Below, one piece after another: positions 50,191 to 58,856 of a stretch of DNA of 64,000 nt. The notes beneath the pieces were generated by a model. That model had not been told where the DNA came from and did no database searches. It saw nothing but the letters and a program-made list of their open reading frames with translations. The stretch's first letter is position 1; each line of letters begins with the position of its first letter. The stretch comes from an uncultured Alistipes sp. (GTDB lineage: Bacteria > Bacteroidota > Bacteroidia > Bacteroidales > Rikenellaceae): contig CANQGQ010000011.1 in assembly GCA_947623305.1 (NCBI GenBank), positions 1 through 64,000 of the forward strand, in the 5' to 3' direction. The translations under genes and the position numbers were made by a program.

Positions 50191-52686
50191 TCAGAATTCT
50201 AATTTCAAACTCAAGTTGACCGCAAAATTCTGCACGTTCTGCCCGGGCAGCGAGTTCCGGTGCGTGAGACGCCAGATGCAGTCGACCCGGAACAGCCGCA
50301 GAATATTTTCCACTCCGAATCCCATCTCGACATAGGGTTTATCGACCGATGTCATCCCTTCGGGAAAGAGCAAATAGGCCTCGGTTCCCGGCAGACTGCC
50401 GTTGTTCCGATTCGACAGCGTACCCCATACGCCCTTGCAGATGAAAACTTCACGGAGTTTAAGTCGCTTTATCAACGGAATCCGACCCAACAGCCAGCCG
50501 TTGAAATGATGTTCGAAAAAGAGGCCGACCCACGCATCGGAAGCGAATTCATAAAAATTCATGCACGAAAAGGCATACGGATCGTAAAAATAGGTGGCGT
50601 TTCCTTCGTGAAGTTTCAACAGCGGATAGGGTACCTTGCCGAATATCTTTCCTCCTTGAATCGTAATGTTCGAATAGCCGATCGGCGGAAGTTGGGGTCG
50701 GTAATGCAACCCGCCTTCCAGCCGATAATATTCGTATGTATCCTTCATCCATTTCGGCATTCCGGCCGTCAGCGAAAGGCTCAACACCGGGTAGCGAGTT
50801 TCGAGGGAATAGCGGTTGAAAGTAGTCCGCAACACCTTTTCGTCGTGCGAGACACGCATACCTATCTGAAGCGATGCGTCGCTTATGGATTCGAGCGCGG
50901 AACCGTCGGGGCGCACCAACGGGACGTATTTGTTGCCATAAATCCGTTGGATGCGGGTTCCCAAATGGTTGTCGAGGCCATGAAACCACTCGTGTTCGTA
51001 ATATGCCTCGAAACGATTGACCATCGAAAGCCGACGGCGGCCGCCTCGGGAAAAGATCGAACTGAGGATGTTGTTATCGGTCAGCGCATTCTGTCCGGCT
51101 CCCAATTGAACGACATCATGGCTGCCGTTCAAGGTCAGTTTGCGCATCAGACGCCGATTGAACGACAACTCGACACTGCCGCCGCCCTTGACATCTTCGT
51201 CGCGCGTACCATAGGCGACGTAGCCGCCCAAACGCACCGTACGACTGACGGCCTTCGTCGTGCGGGCGCCGAACTGCATGCGGAATCCTTCGAGCCGATT
51301 GAAACTCGCCATCTTGTAATAGGGGCCGATCCCGATATATTTCGTGTCGTAGTAACCGCCGACGATCGTATTGATTAAGGTATAGATATTCCGATAAAGC
51401 GGAACCTGCTGCACGGAATCGACCATGGCATAGATTCCCTTCTCTTTTTCGGTCAGCCGATAAGGTCGGGCCTTTTCCCAATAGCTTTCGTCCCGACGGA
51501 TCGAATCATCGTCTTCGACCACCACCGAATTATCCATCGCCAGCACCTCGGCGGGGATCGGTTCGCCGAAGCGGACATCGGAATAGTTGACCTCGCGCGT
51601 ACCGATAAACGACACCAATTTCGAAGAATCGTTCATCGCGACGGCGAACTCCGCCGATACATGATCGAAATGGCGGAACCAGGTCGTATCGTTGACCATC
51701 CGATTGGAATTGTCGATTCGCAAGTGTTTGATCCAGTTGACATTCACGCCTTTCGGCATACGCACCGAAGCCGATTGCAGGGCATAGGTCGCCGAATCTA
51801 TATTGATTTCGCCGTCCAGCACGGGCGTGGTCAGTCGTTTCGGATGGAAACGGATCTTATAGGTTTTACGTCCGTCGACCTGCATGCTGTCGACTAAAAA
51901 ATAGTCGTAGAACGACAGTCCGCCGTCGGCCAACGGACTGGCGAATCGCACATCGAAAAGGTCGATGAAATTGTTGTAAAAATTGACATCGCTTTGCAGC
52001 GAACCGGTAAACTGGGCGATCGACGAGGTATCATCGACCCCCGAGACCCGATTCGCACGGATCACCTCACGCGAGACATCCGGTTTGCGGCTATGATAGT
52101 AGTCCGCCAAGGTCTCGGAGATCATGACCGGCAAATAGACCTGGCCGGTGAGGGCCGACGTATCGACATAATTGAAGATGAACCCGAAATTCCGTTGCAA
52201 TCGCGGGCTGCGGAACTCCGTTCCTATATTGGCGATATCGAGTTCCATCTTGGTGTAGGTCGCGCAACGATAGAGCGGCAGGGCCATCGGATCGTTCTGC
52301 GGTTTATGACGGATCACACCTTTCAGAATCGGATGGGCAGGATTCGCACCCGGTGTAATCACGACCCGATCAATACCGACATCCATCGCTTCGAGTGCGA
52401 AATCGACCTGATTGAACGATCTGCGAACAATCGGTTTCGTCTGTTGATGATAACCGACCAAAGTTGCCAATACGACCGACGACGTATCGCGTGTTTCGAG
52501 TGCATAAACACCATTTTCATCGGTCGATATACCGACCGTCGTATTGGGGAACAGCACGCTGACGAACGGCAGAGGCGCACCGGTCGCGGCATCGGTTACC
52601 CGACCTCGCACACGAGTCGTCTGAGCGGCCGACTCCACACATCCCAACAGCACACAACCGATCAACAGAAATGAAAAACGTCTCAT
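50191..52686 (-). CDS. DUF5686 outer-membrane protein with carboxypeptidase-regulatory domain
   Basis: The protein of about 831 residues has a signal peptide or lipoprotein-like start (FSFLLIGCVLLGCVES), a CarboxypepD_reg-like beta-sandwich (VRGRVTDAATGAPLPFVSVLFPNTTVGIST, residues 25-105) and then the long DUF5686 region ending in an outer-membrane barrel (last residues QNFAVNLSLKLEF). These envelope proteins are specific to Bacteroidetes and of unknown function. I start at the ATG 52686; a TTG one codon earlier is possible. The -7 box of a 33-bp duplicated promoter ends 7 nt before the ATG, so the mRNA may be leaderless. Confidence 0.87.
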   Translation of the reverse strand: MRRFSFLLIGCVLLGCVESAAQTTRVRGRVTDAATGAPLPFVSVLFPNTTVGISTDENGVYALETRDTSSVVLATLVGYHQQTKPIVRRSFNQVDFALEAMDVGIDRVVITPGANPAHPILKGVIRHKPQNDPMALPLYRCATYTKMELDIANIGTEFRSPRLQRNFGFIFNYVDTSALTGQVYLPVMISETLADYYHSRKPDVSREVIRANRVSGVDDTSSIAQFTGSLQSDVNFYNNFIDLFDVRFASPLADGGLSFYDYFLVDSMQVDGRKTYKIRFHPKRLTTPVLDGEINIDSATYALQSASVRMPKGVNVNWIKHLRIDNSNRMVNDTTWFRHFDHVSAEFAVAMNDSSKLVSFIGTREVNYSDVRFGEPIPAEVLAMDNSVVVEDDDSIRRDESYWEKARPYRLTEKEKGIYAMVDSVQQVPLYRNIYTLINTIVGGYYDTKYIGIGPYYKMASFNRLEGFRMQFGARTTKAVSRTVRLGGYVAYGTRDEDVKGGGSVELSFNRRLMRKLTLNGSHDVVQLGAGQNALTDNNILSSIFSRGGRRRLSMVNRFEAYYEHEWFHGLDNHLGTRIQRIYGNKYVPLVRPDGSALESISDASLQIGMRVSHDEKVLRTTFNRYSLETRYPVLSLSLTAGMPKWMKDTYEYYRLEGGLHYRPQLPPIGYSNITIQGGKIFGKVPYPLLKLHEGNATYFYDPYAFSCMNFYEFASDAWVGLFFEHHFNGWLLGRIPLIKRLKLREVFICKGVWGTLSNRNNGSLPGTEAYLLFPEGMTSVDKPYVEMGFGVENILRLFRVDCIWRLTHRNSLPGQNVQNFAVNLSLKLEF

Positions 52687-52693
52687 CAAGGTG

Positions 52694-52726
52694 CAAAGAT
52701 ACGAAATTTTTATTAGCGCGGTAGAC
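52694..52726 (-). repeat. 33-bp promoter-containing repeat, copy 1 (inverted)
   Basis: Read on the minus strand this segment is identical over 33 bp to 57607-57639, but in opposite genomic orientation. It ends in TATCTTTG, a perfect -7 box firing into the DUF5686 gene, whose ATG lies 7 nt beyond. The identity extends from GTCTACCGCG through the box and stops at both edges. Confidence 0.9.
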
Positions 52727-52858
52727 CGTCTACGTCCTTTCGATGGTCATCGTCGCTTCCGTACGAGATCCGCTTCAATTATTTGCATTTTGCCGAAACG
52801 CAGTGTCTCCGGCACCGCCAAAAATAGACAAAATCCATCCGTTTTATTCAAAATGTCC

Positions 52859-52866
52859 TACCTTTG
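52859..52866 (+). promoter_or_regulatory. -7 box of ybaK
   Basis: TACCTTTG matches the consensus and lies 38 bp before the ybaK ATG. Its position excludes longer in-frame starts of the gene. The -33 region has only a T-rich stretch. Confidence 0.55.
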
Positions 52867-52903
52867 CACCAAAATCATCACCCATCCGAACAGAAAAAAC
52901 ATC

Positions 52904-53395
52904 ATGCCGCACAAAAAAATCGAAAAGACGAATGCCGCCCGACAACTCGATCAAGCGAAAATAGCCTACGAAACCGTTCCGTATGAGGTCGATGAAACAG
53001 ACCTTGCAGCCACGCACGTAGCCGACCAATTGCAAGAACCTATCGAACTTGTCTTCAAAACGTTGGTATTGAAAGGCGACCGTACGGGGCACCTCGTATG
53101 CGTCGTACCGGGCGACCACGAGGTCGATCTCAAAGCCGTAGCCCGTCTGTCGGGCAACAAAAAGGTCGATTTGATCCCGATGAAAGAGCTGCTTCCGGTT
53201 ACGGGTTACATCCGGGGCGGCTGTTCACCCATCGGAATGAAAAAACGGTTCCCGACTTTCATCCATCGGTCGGCACTCGAACATCCGTTCATCTACATTA
53301 GTGCCGGCGTTCGCGGGCTGCAACTCAAAATCGCGCCGTCCGATCTGATCGCCTATATCGGTGCAACCGTTGACGAAATCAGTTCGATAGGATAG
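52904..53395 (+). CDS. ybaK: YbaK-type Cys-tRNA(Pro) deacylase
   Basis: I start at 52904 (MPHKKIEKTNAARQLDQAKI) because the promoter box at 52859-52866 lies just upstream and longer frames read through it. The 163-residue protein is a YbaK/EbsC editing domain: FKTLVLKGDRTGHLVCVVPGDHEVDLKAVA, with the conserved catalytic-type lysine in FKT, followed by TGYIRGGCSPIGMKKRFPTFI with GG...P motifs. It hydrolyses Cys mischarged on tRNA(Pro). A terminator follows 26 bp after the stop. Confidence 0.93.
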   Translation: MPHKKIEKTNAARQLDQAKIAYETVPYEVDETDLAATHVADQLQEPIELVFKTLVLKGDRTGHLVCVVPGDHEVDLKAVARLSGNKKVDLIPMKELLPVTGYIRGGCSPIGMKKRFPTFIHRSALEHPFIYISAGVRGLQLKIAPSDLIAYIGATVDEISSIG

Positions 53396-53421
53396 GGTGC
53401 TTTTCTGCAATCGACCCGCAT

Positions 53422-53461
53422 AAAGAATCGGTTCCGACCGATTGGTCGGAACCGATTCTTT
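53422..53461. terminator. Bidirectional terminator between ybaK and the M16 peptidase gene
   Basis: AAAGAATCGGTTCCGACC and its exact complement form an 18-bp stem around GATT, with A- and T-rich flanks. It lies between convergent genes and can end both transcripts. Confidence 0.88.
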
Positions 53462-53482
53462 TTCAATAAATATGTTTTTCCG

Positions 53483-56308
53483 TTATTTCTCCGCAGCTGG
53501 AGCAGGACGCATAACGACCTGTACGAGGTTGTTATCCGCCAAAATCTTCTTGGCCAATGCCTGTACGTCGGCATCGGTGATCGAACGAAGCTCTGTTTCG
53601 TAATCTGCCAGGTAATCGTTTCCGTCCACATCGTATTGGAGCAAATACCGCATCCAACTGCCGTTCTGTTCCAGCGAGTTTTTCCACTGTTTGGCTAAGA
53701 ATTCCCGCGTTTTCTCGATATCCTCGTTTTTGGGACCGTTCTCGGCAATGTTGCGGATTTCCTGCATGACGATCTCTTGCAGCTCATCGGCCATTTCGGC
53801 ATTGGTATCGAACTGAATGTCCATCCGGTAAGTCTCGTGCGGACGTTTTTCCGTCTTACCGAAAACCTGCACGCCGTACGTTCCGCCCTTCTCCTCGCGA
53901 ACCGAAATCAGATAACGGGAGTTGAGCGCCTCCATCAACAAGTTCATCGTCAACTTGTTCCGAATCGACTGCGGCATGTCGCCCGTGAAGCGATAGTAAA
54001 TCGACACCTTAGGTTGCTGCATGGGCGTCCGGAAATCCTCGACGACCGCACCCTTGACCGGAGCCGCATGGTCATCGACCGTGCCGACCGGATGACCGGT
54101 TGTCGGAATGGAGCCGATATACTTCTCGACCAGCGGTTTGAGCGTATTCAGATCGACGTTGCCGACGATGTAGAACGTGAAGCTATCGGCCCCCGGGAAG
54201 AGTTTTTGGTAGATGCTCGGAAGTTGCGCAAAATCGAACTGGTCGAGCGTCTCGATCGTAATCACCTGACGACGCGGATTGTGTCCGTAGGCCACATCGG
54301 TGAACTTCTCCTGCATCACGAAATCGGGATTCGTGCGGACGTTCTCCAACTGGGCACGCAGCATCTTCATCAACGTGTTGTAGTCATTCTCATCAAAACG
54401 CGGCTGCGTAAAGTTCAGATAGAGCAGTTGAAGCAACGTTTCCACGTCTTTCGGAGAGCCGACGCCTTCGATCCGGTTTTCGTACTCCGAAGTCGAAGTC
54501 TGCACACGGGCCGATTTACCCGCAAGCTGTTTTCTCAAATCGGCCGCTGAGAACTTGCCGACACCCGACATCTGATTGAAGGCCGGCATCAACTCGCCCA
54601 TGTAATACTCCTTGTCCGTCAGCACCGACAGGCCGTTGGGCGCATAAGCCGTCAACTGGACTTCATCGGCCTTGAACGTTGTAGGTTTCACGATGACTTT
54701 CACGCCGTTTTTCAGCGTCCATTCCGTCGTGCCGTAGGCGGCATTCTCCGTCGTCTTTACAACCGGCGAGCCAGCCAATACGGTTTCTGCGGAAATCAAC
54801 GGCTCTTTAACCGTATCATCTTCGTATGCAGTCAGTTCCGACCCCATCACCTTCTCGCGGATAGCGAGCAAATCGGCCTCCGTAGGATTAGTCAGTCCCT
54901 CGCGTTCGGGAGCCGTAACGAAAATGACCTGATTCTGCGGATAGATGGTCTGCTGCACGTACATATTTACAGCATCGACGTTGACCGACTTGATGAGCAT
55001 ACTGTCGATCTGCCACTCGTTCTGCGCATCGGGCATCGGTTTGTTCATCTGATAGTTTTGCAGATAGGTCTGTACGAACTCGTTGTTACGGCGGTCATTG
55101 CGATTCGTGTATTTCCGTTCGGCCGTACGGAGCAGATTCTCCTGGGCGCGTTCGAATTCGCTCTGCGTGAAGCCGAAACGGCGCAGCCGTTCCATCTCGG
55201 AATAGATGGCCTCGAAGCCTTCGGCAAGTTTGCCATCCTGCGTTACAGCGACGAATCCCGTGATATTGAGCGTCGGGATAATACCCAAGCTGCCCATCGA
55301 CATGCCGGCCCCGAGGAACGGAGCATCGGGTTTCATGGCGAGTTCCTGCAAACGGGCGCCCTCCATCGTATTGGCATAGGTTTCGATGACGTCGATCATT
55401 TCACCGTTGATCGTATTGTTGATTTCGAGGGGCAAAGCGGGGCGTTTCACGAATAGGGTGATCCGCGATCCCTGCATCTCCGGATCGGTATAGATATTGA
55501 CAATCGGCTGTTCGTTGTCAGGAACAACGATCTCCTCTTTTTTCGGCGCATCGGCCGGCGAGGCGGGAATATCGGCCATCAACGCTGTGATCTGCTTTTC
55601 GATCGCATCGACGTCGATATCGCCGACCACGATCACGGCTTGGTGTTCGGGACGGTACCACATTTGGTAAAACTCCTCCAGATCCTTGTGCTGGAAGCCT
55701 TTCAGACCATCTAAATAGCCGATCAGATTGCGGTGTTCGTATTTCGACCCCTTGCCGAGGGCTTTGATCATTTCGATCTGCGAACGCCAAGCGGCTCCGT
55801 CGCGCGTGCGCAGCTCCTCCATGATGACGCCGCGTTCGGAATCAATCTCTTCGGGCTGCAAGGCGATGAAGTGCGACCAATCGTGCAAAATCAACAGCGC
55901 GCTGTCGATGATGCCTTGTCGCGACGTCGGCACGTCGGTCATCTGATAAACCGTATTGTCCCAGCCCGTTGCGGCATTGAGATTGCGGCCGAAATTCACG
56001 CCGACTTTCTCCAGGTATTCGATGACCGTCTTGCCTTCGAGATTTTTCGTGCCGTTGAACGCCATGTGCTCCAGGAAGTGAGCCAAGCCCTGCTGCGAAT
56101 CGTTCTCTTGAATCGCGCCGACATTGTGCAGGATGTAAAAATCGGCCTGGCCCTTGGGCTTTTCGTTGTGGCGGATGTAGTAGGTCATGCCATTGGGAAG
56201 TTTTCCCGTGCGCAATTCAGGATCCACCGGCATCGGTGTCAGCTGCATTTGCGCCGTCGCGCTGCTCATCGTCCAACAAGCGAGGAACAGCATCATCAGT
56301 TTTTTCAT
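53483..56308 (-). CDS. M16-family (insulinase-type) metallopeptidase
   Basis: This 941-residue exported protein (signal peptide about 1-20, SSATAQ) has an active N-terminal M16 domain with the inverted zinc motif HFLEH (77-81) and a downstream glutamate in EEIDSERGVIMEELR. Further M16 repeats follow: a second domain near 200-270 (YRPEHQAVIVVGDIDVDAI) and C-terminal inactive-type lobes near 540-900 (FPGADSFTFYIVGNVDLNTL). Such two-halves clam-shell enzymes degrade short peptides in the periplasm. It is preceded on the same strand by the XRE regulator gene with a 51-bp gap. Confidence 0.93.
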   Translation of the reverse strand: MKKLMMLFLACWTMSSATAQMQLTPMPVDPELRTGKLPNGMTYYIRHNEKPKGQADFYILHNVGAIQENDSQQGLAHFLEHMAFNGTKNLEGKTVIEYLEKVGVNFGRNLNAATGWDNTVYQMTDVPTSRQGIIDSALLILHDWSHFIALQPEEIDSERGVIMEELRTRDGAAWRSQIEMIKALGKGSKYEHRNLIGYLDGLKGFQHKDLEEFYQMWYRPEHQAVIVVGDIDVDAIEKQITALMADIPASPADAPKKEEIVVPDNEQPIVNIYTDPEMQGSRITLFVKRPALPLEINNTINGEMIDVIETYANTMEGARLQELAMKPDAPFLGAGMSMGSLGIIPTLNITGFVAVTQDGKLAEGFEAIYSEMERLRRFGFTQSEFERAQENLLRTAERKYTNRNDRRNNEFVQTYLQNYQMNKPMPDAQNEWQIDSMLIKSVNVDAVNMYVQQTIYPQNQVIFVTAPEREGLTNPTEADLLAIREKVMGSELTAYEDDTVKEPLISAETVLAGSPVVKTTENAAYGTTEWTLKNGVKVIVKPTTFKADEVQLTAYAPNGLSVLTDKEYYMGELMPAFNQMSGVGKFSAADLRKQLAGKSARVQTSTSEYENRIEGVGSPKDVETLLQLLYLNFTQPRFDENDYNTLMKMLRAQLENVRTNPDFVMQEKFTDVAYGHNPRRQVITIETLDQFDFAQLPSIYQKLFPGADSFTFYIVGNVDLNTLKPLVEKYIGSIPTTGHPVGTVDDHAAPVKGAVVEDFRTPMQQPKVSIYYRFTGDMPQSIRNKLTMNLLMEALNSRYLISVREEKGGTYGVQVFGKTEKRPHETYRMDIQFDTNAEMADELQEIVMQEIRNIAENGPKNEDIEKTREFLAKQWKNSLEQNGSWMRYLLQYDVDGNDYLADYETELRSITDADVQALAKKILADNNLVQVVMRPAPAAEK

Positions 56309-56359
56309 ACTATTATTAATTGAGTGGTGAATGCTATTGAACGAACGGAAGGGGTTCTT

Positions 56360-56599
56360 TTAATGCTCCTTCTGATCGGGGGCGGCCGGTTCCGGATCGG
56401 GACGGTATTCGATCACATCGCCGGGTTGGCAATCCAATTCCCGACAGATCGCTTCCAACGTGGAAAATCGGACCGCCTTCGCCTTTCCGTTTTTCAAGAT
56501 CGACAGGTTGGCCGGCGTAATATCAATGCGGCGGGCCAGTTCACCAAGCGGCATCTTGCGCTTGGCCATCATTACGTCTATATTGATGATTATAGCCAT
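56360..56599 (-). CDS. XRE-family helix-turn-helix regulator (Cro/CI type)
   Basis: The 79-residue protein is almost entirely an HTH: MMAKRKMPLGELARRIDITPANLSILKNGKAKAVRFSTLEAI, followed by CRELDCQPGDVIEYRPD, a pattern of small YozG-like regulators. It follows the DUF2975 gene by about 50 bp on the same strand, a conserved pair in which the HTH protein is thought to act with the membrane protein. It probably autoregulates the operon. Confidence 0.88.
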   Translation of the reverse strand: MAIIINIDVMMAKRKMPLGELARRIDITPANLSILKNGKAKAVRFSTLEAICRELDCQPGDVIEYRPDPEPAAPDQKEH

Positions 56600-56649
56600 G
56601 AATCAGTTCATTTGGTTCGACAAAAGAGCGACTGCGTAAAGTTCTCGTT

Positions 56650-57336
56650 TCAGATGGTCAGTTTCTGCTCCTCGCTCAGCTGCGTACCGATCGCGAATAC
56701 CTCGGCCATGAACAGGAACAAGACCCCGATAATCAGATTCCAATAATCGAGGGGGAATCGGTTCAACACCTCGTACGGGGTATCTTCCAACAATTCGATC
56801 GCTTTGCATTGGTTGATATAAAGCATCAGCGCATTGGACACTTCCATGACGATCAGCAAGACACCGACGATACGGGTGCGGACGATGTTGTTGTGATGCA
56901 AAGGCTGCTCGTCCCGGATGGATTTTCGCAGCGAATTGATCATCAATGCGATAAGCACGATAACTACAAGAAATGAAAGGCCCGAAACGACCAACAGCAA
57001 ATAGGCATAGCCACTATCGGCCTGCACCCGAAACGCATTGTCCAGCGTGAACGCGCCGGGGTCGGACACATGCAAATGGAGACGGGCGAAATAGGCATCG
57101 ACATTTTCAGGAAGACCATCGACTTCGATACAGCCCTCCGGATTTCGCAGTTCGGTCGTAATATAATAGAAGTGTGCATTGCCTCGGTCGATTTCCCGTT
57201 CAGCCTGGGCCATTCCCGCATGGAAGCCGCTCGTAAAGGAGGGGATCGTATTCAGCATGAAGCCGGAAGCCAAAACGATGAAATAGAGGATATAGATAAC
57301 AATCAGATGTTTATACAATCTTTTCTTGTTTTGCAT
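56650..57336 (-). CDS. DUF2975 membrane protein
   Basis: The 228-residue protein has four hydrophobic helices (YKHLIVIYILYFIVLASGFML, GYAYLLLVVSGLSFLVVIVLIAL, RIVGVLLIVMEVSNALML, YWNLIIGVLFLFMAEVFAIG) and ends in EEQKLTI after the last helix. DUF2975 genes typically precede a small XRE regulator gene, exactly as here. A periplasmic loop of about 70 residues follows the first helix. Function is unknown, though the pair may sense membrane or envelope conditions. A consensus promoter lies about 20 nt upstream of the start. Confidence 0.87.
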   Translation of the reverse strand: MQNKKRLYKHLIVIYILYFIVLASGFMLNTIPSFTSGFHAGMAQAEREIDRGNAHFYYITTELRNPEGCIEVDGLPENVDAYFARLHLHVSDPGAFTLDNAFRVQADSGYAYLLLVVSGLSFLVVIVLIALMINSLRKSIRDEQPLHHNNIVRTRIVGVLLIVMEVSNALMLYINQCKAIELLEDTPYEVLNRFPLDYWNLIIGVLFLFMAEVFAIGTQLSEEQKLTI

Positions 57337-57362
57337 GACGGTTCGTTTTTGATTCTACAGGA

Positions 57363-57394
57363 CAAAAGTACGATTAAAAAGGATGGAAAACAAA
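57363..57394 (-). promoter_or_regulatory. Promoter of the DUF2975-XRE operon
   Basis: On the minus strand, TTTG (57394-57391) and TACTTTTG (57370-57363) are 20 bp apart, a full match to the Bacteroidetes consensus. The start site lies about 20 nt before the DUF2975 ATG. Confidence 0.65.
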
Positions 57395-57606
57395 TAATTT
57401 TTATCGAAATTCGATGAAAAAGGAGAAAAAGATGTTTTACGAAGGAATTCCGCGTGGTCGACAACAAAACACAAGTGGTTTCGTACTGCAATTTTATGGA
57501 TAATCCATATTTTGGGCTTCGTCGAAGAATTCCAGCTCGAAAATACGCAATAAATTAAATGGATTTCGCAGCGGAAGCGAAGCGAACCGTCGAAAGCAAG
57601 ATAACA

Positions 57607-57639
57607 GTCTACCGCGCTAATAAAAATTTCGTATCTTTG
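57607..57639 (+). repeat. 33-bp promoter-containing repeat, copy 2 (direct)
   Basis: Identical over 33 bp to the reverse complement of 52694-52726. It ends in TATCTTTG (57632-57639), a perfect -7 box whose start site falls at about the ATG of the glycosyltransferase at 57645, implying a leaderless or nearly leaderless mRNA. Confidence 0.9.
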
Positions 57640-57644
57640 TCTTC

Positions 57645-58784
57645 ATGAAGATCACGATTTTAGGCCCGGCCCACCCTTATCGCGGAGGATTGGCCTCCAT
57701 TATGGAAATCATGGCTCGGACATTCGTCCGCCGCGGCCATCACGTAGATATACGCACGTTCACACTGCAATATCCCTCTCTGCTCTTTCCCGGAACCTGC
57801 CAAACGGTCGATACGCCGCCGCCGGACGACCTCGTTATCCGTCGCTGCGTCAATACGATGTGGCCGCTCAACTGGCTCCGCATCGGTCGTGAACTCAAAC
57901 GGGAACGTCCGGATATCATACTGATGAAATACTGGACCCCGTTCATGGCCCCTTGTTTCGGCACCATCGCCCGCCTTGCACGACGCAACGGCCATACGAA
58001 AGTGCTGTGTCAAATCGACAACGTCGAACCGCACGAGCATCATTTCACCGACCGGCCGTTCAATCGCTATTATCTGCATTCGGTCGACGGATTCATCTAC
58101 ATGTCCGAACAGGTGCATCGTGAACTGTCCGCCTATACCTCCGTACCAGCGTTGTTCTCTCCGCATCCGTTGTTCGAGAACTTCGGCGAACGGGTCGAGC
58201 GGAACGAAGCCTGCATTCGGCTCGGACTGAATCCGAACAAGCGCTATGCACTCTTTTTCGGATTGGTTCGCGACTACAAAGGATTGGACTTGTTGCTCGA
58301 TGCCTGGGCCCGCCTGAAAAGGAACGGGCAATTCGACGATCGAAAATTGATCGTGGCAGGCGAGTTCTACACCTCGAAAGAGCCCTATCTGAAACAGCTC
58401 GCCGAACTCGGATTGCAAAACGACGTCTTGTTGCACGACCGCTTCATTCCCGACAACGAAGTACGGTACTACTTTTCGGTTGCGGATTGCGTCATACAGC
58501 CTTACAAAAGCGCCACGCAAAGCGGCGTAACGCAGATCGCCTATCAGTTCTGCACGCCGATGGTCGTAACCGACGTAGGAGGATTGACTGAAATCGTACC
58601 GGACGGCAAGGTGGGATACGTTGCTCCTCCGACCGTCGAGGGGGTCGCCCGAGCCGTGGAACGCATCTATGAAGGCGATACCTTGGAACGATTCCGGCAA
58701 AACTGCCTCGAAGAACGGAAACGATTTTCGTGGGAAGCGATGTGCAATCGCATCGAAGATTTGTATCGGTTGGTCGCCGAGTAA
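57645..58784 (+). CDS. GT4-type glycosyltransferase
   Basis: The 379-residue protein has the two-Rossmann GT-B layout of family 4. The N-terminus MKITILGPAHPYRGGLASIME is the conserved acceptor-side start, and the C-terminal domain shows LFFGLVRDYKGLDLLLDAW, then VADCVIQPYKSATQSGVTQIAY and GLTEIVPDGKVGY, the E-x7-E-type nucleotide-sugar region. It is probably cytoplasmic and adds a sugar to a surface or lipid-linked glycan. It stands alone between divergent and convergent neighbours. Its start codon is only 5 nt past the promoter box. Confidence 0.92.
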   Translation: MKITILGPAHPYRGGLASIMEIMARTFVRRGHHVDIRTFTLQYPSLLFPGTCQTVDTPPPDDLVIRRCVNTMWPLNWLRIGRELKRERPDIILMKYWTPFMAPCFGTIARLARRNGHTKVLCQIDNVEPHEHHFTDRPFNRYYLHSVDGFIYMSEQVHRELSAYTSVPALFSPHPLFENFGERVERNEACIRLGLNPNKRYALFFGLVRDYKGLDLLLDAWARLKRNGQFDDRKLIVAGEFYTSKEPYLKQLAELGLQNDVLLHDRFIPDNEVRYYFSVADCVIQPYKSATQSGVTQIAYQFCTPMVVTDVGGLTEIVPDGKVGYVAPPTVEGVARAVERIYEGDTLERFRQNCLEERKRFSWEAMCNRIEDLYRLVAE

Positions 58785-58805
58785 TCTACCCATCAAAAAC
58801 CGAGA

Positions 58806-58837
58806 ACGGGTCGTCATGCAATCGCACGACGACCCGT
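58806..58837. terminator. Hairpin between convergent glycosyltransferase and transporter genes
   Basis: ACGGGTCGTC (58806-58815) pairs with GACGACCCGT (58828-58837); a TGC/GCA pair extends the stem after one mismatch. The T-tract is weak, so termination may be incomplete. Confidence 0.5.
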
Positions 58838-58856
58838 CTTATCGCAAGACTGAAAA

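Larger units (their letters stand above)
57337..57644. other. 308-bp divergent intergenic region
   Basis: No gene is visible. The left end carries the DUF2975 promoter (minus strand), and the right end the 33-bp repeat with the glycosyltransferase promoter (plus strand). The middle has an ATGGATaATCCAT palindrome (57494-57506) but no recognisable RNA gene. Confidence 0.55.
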
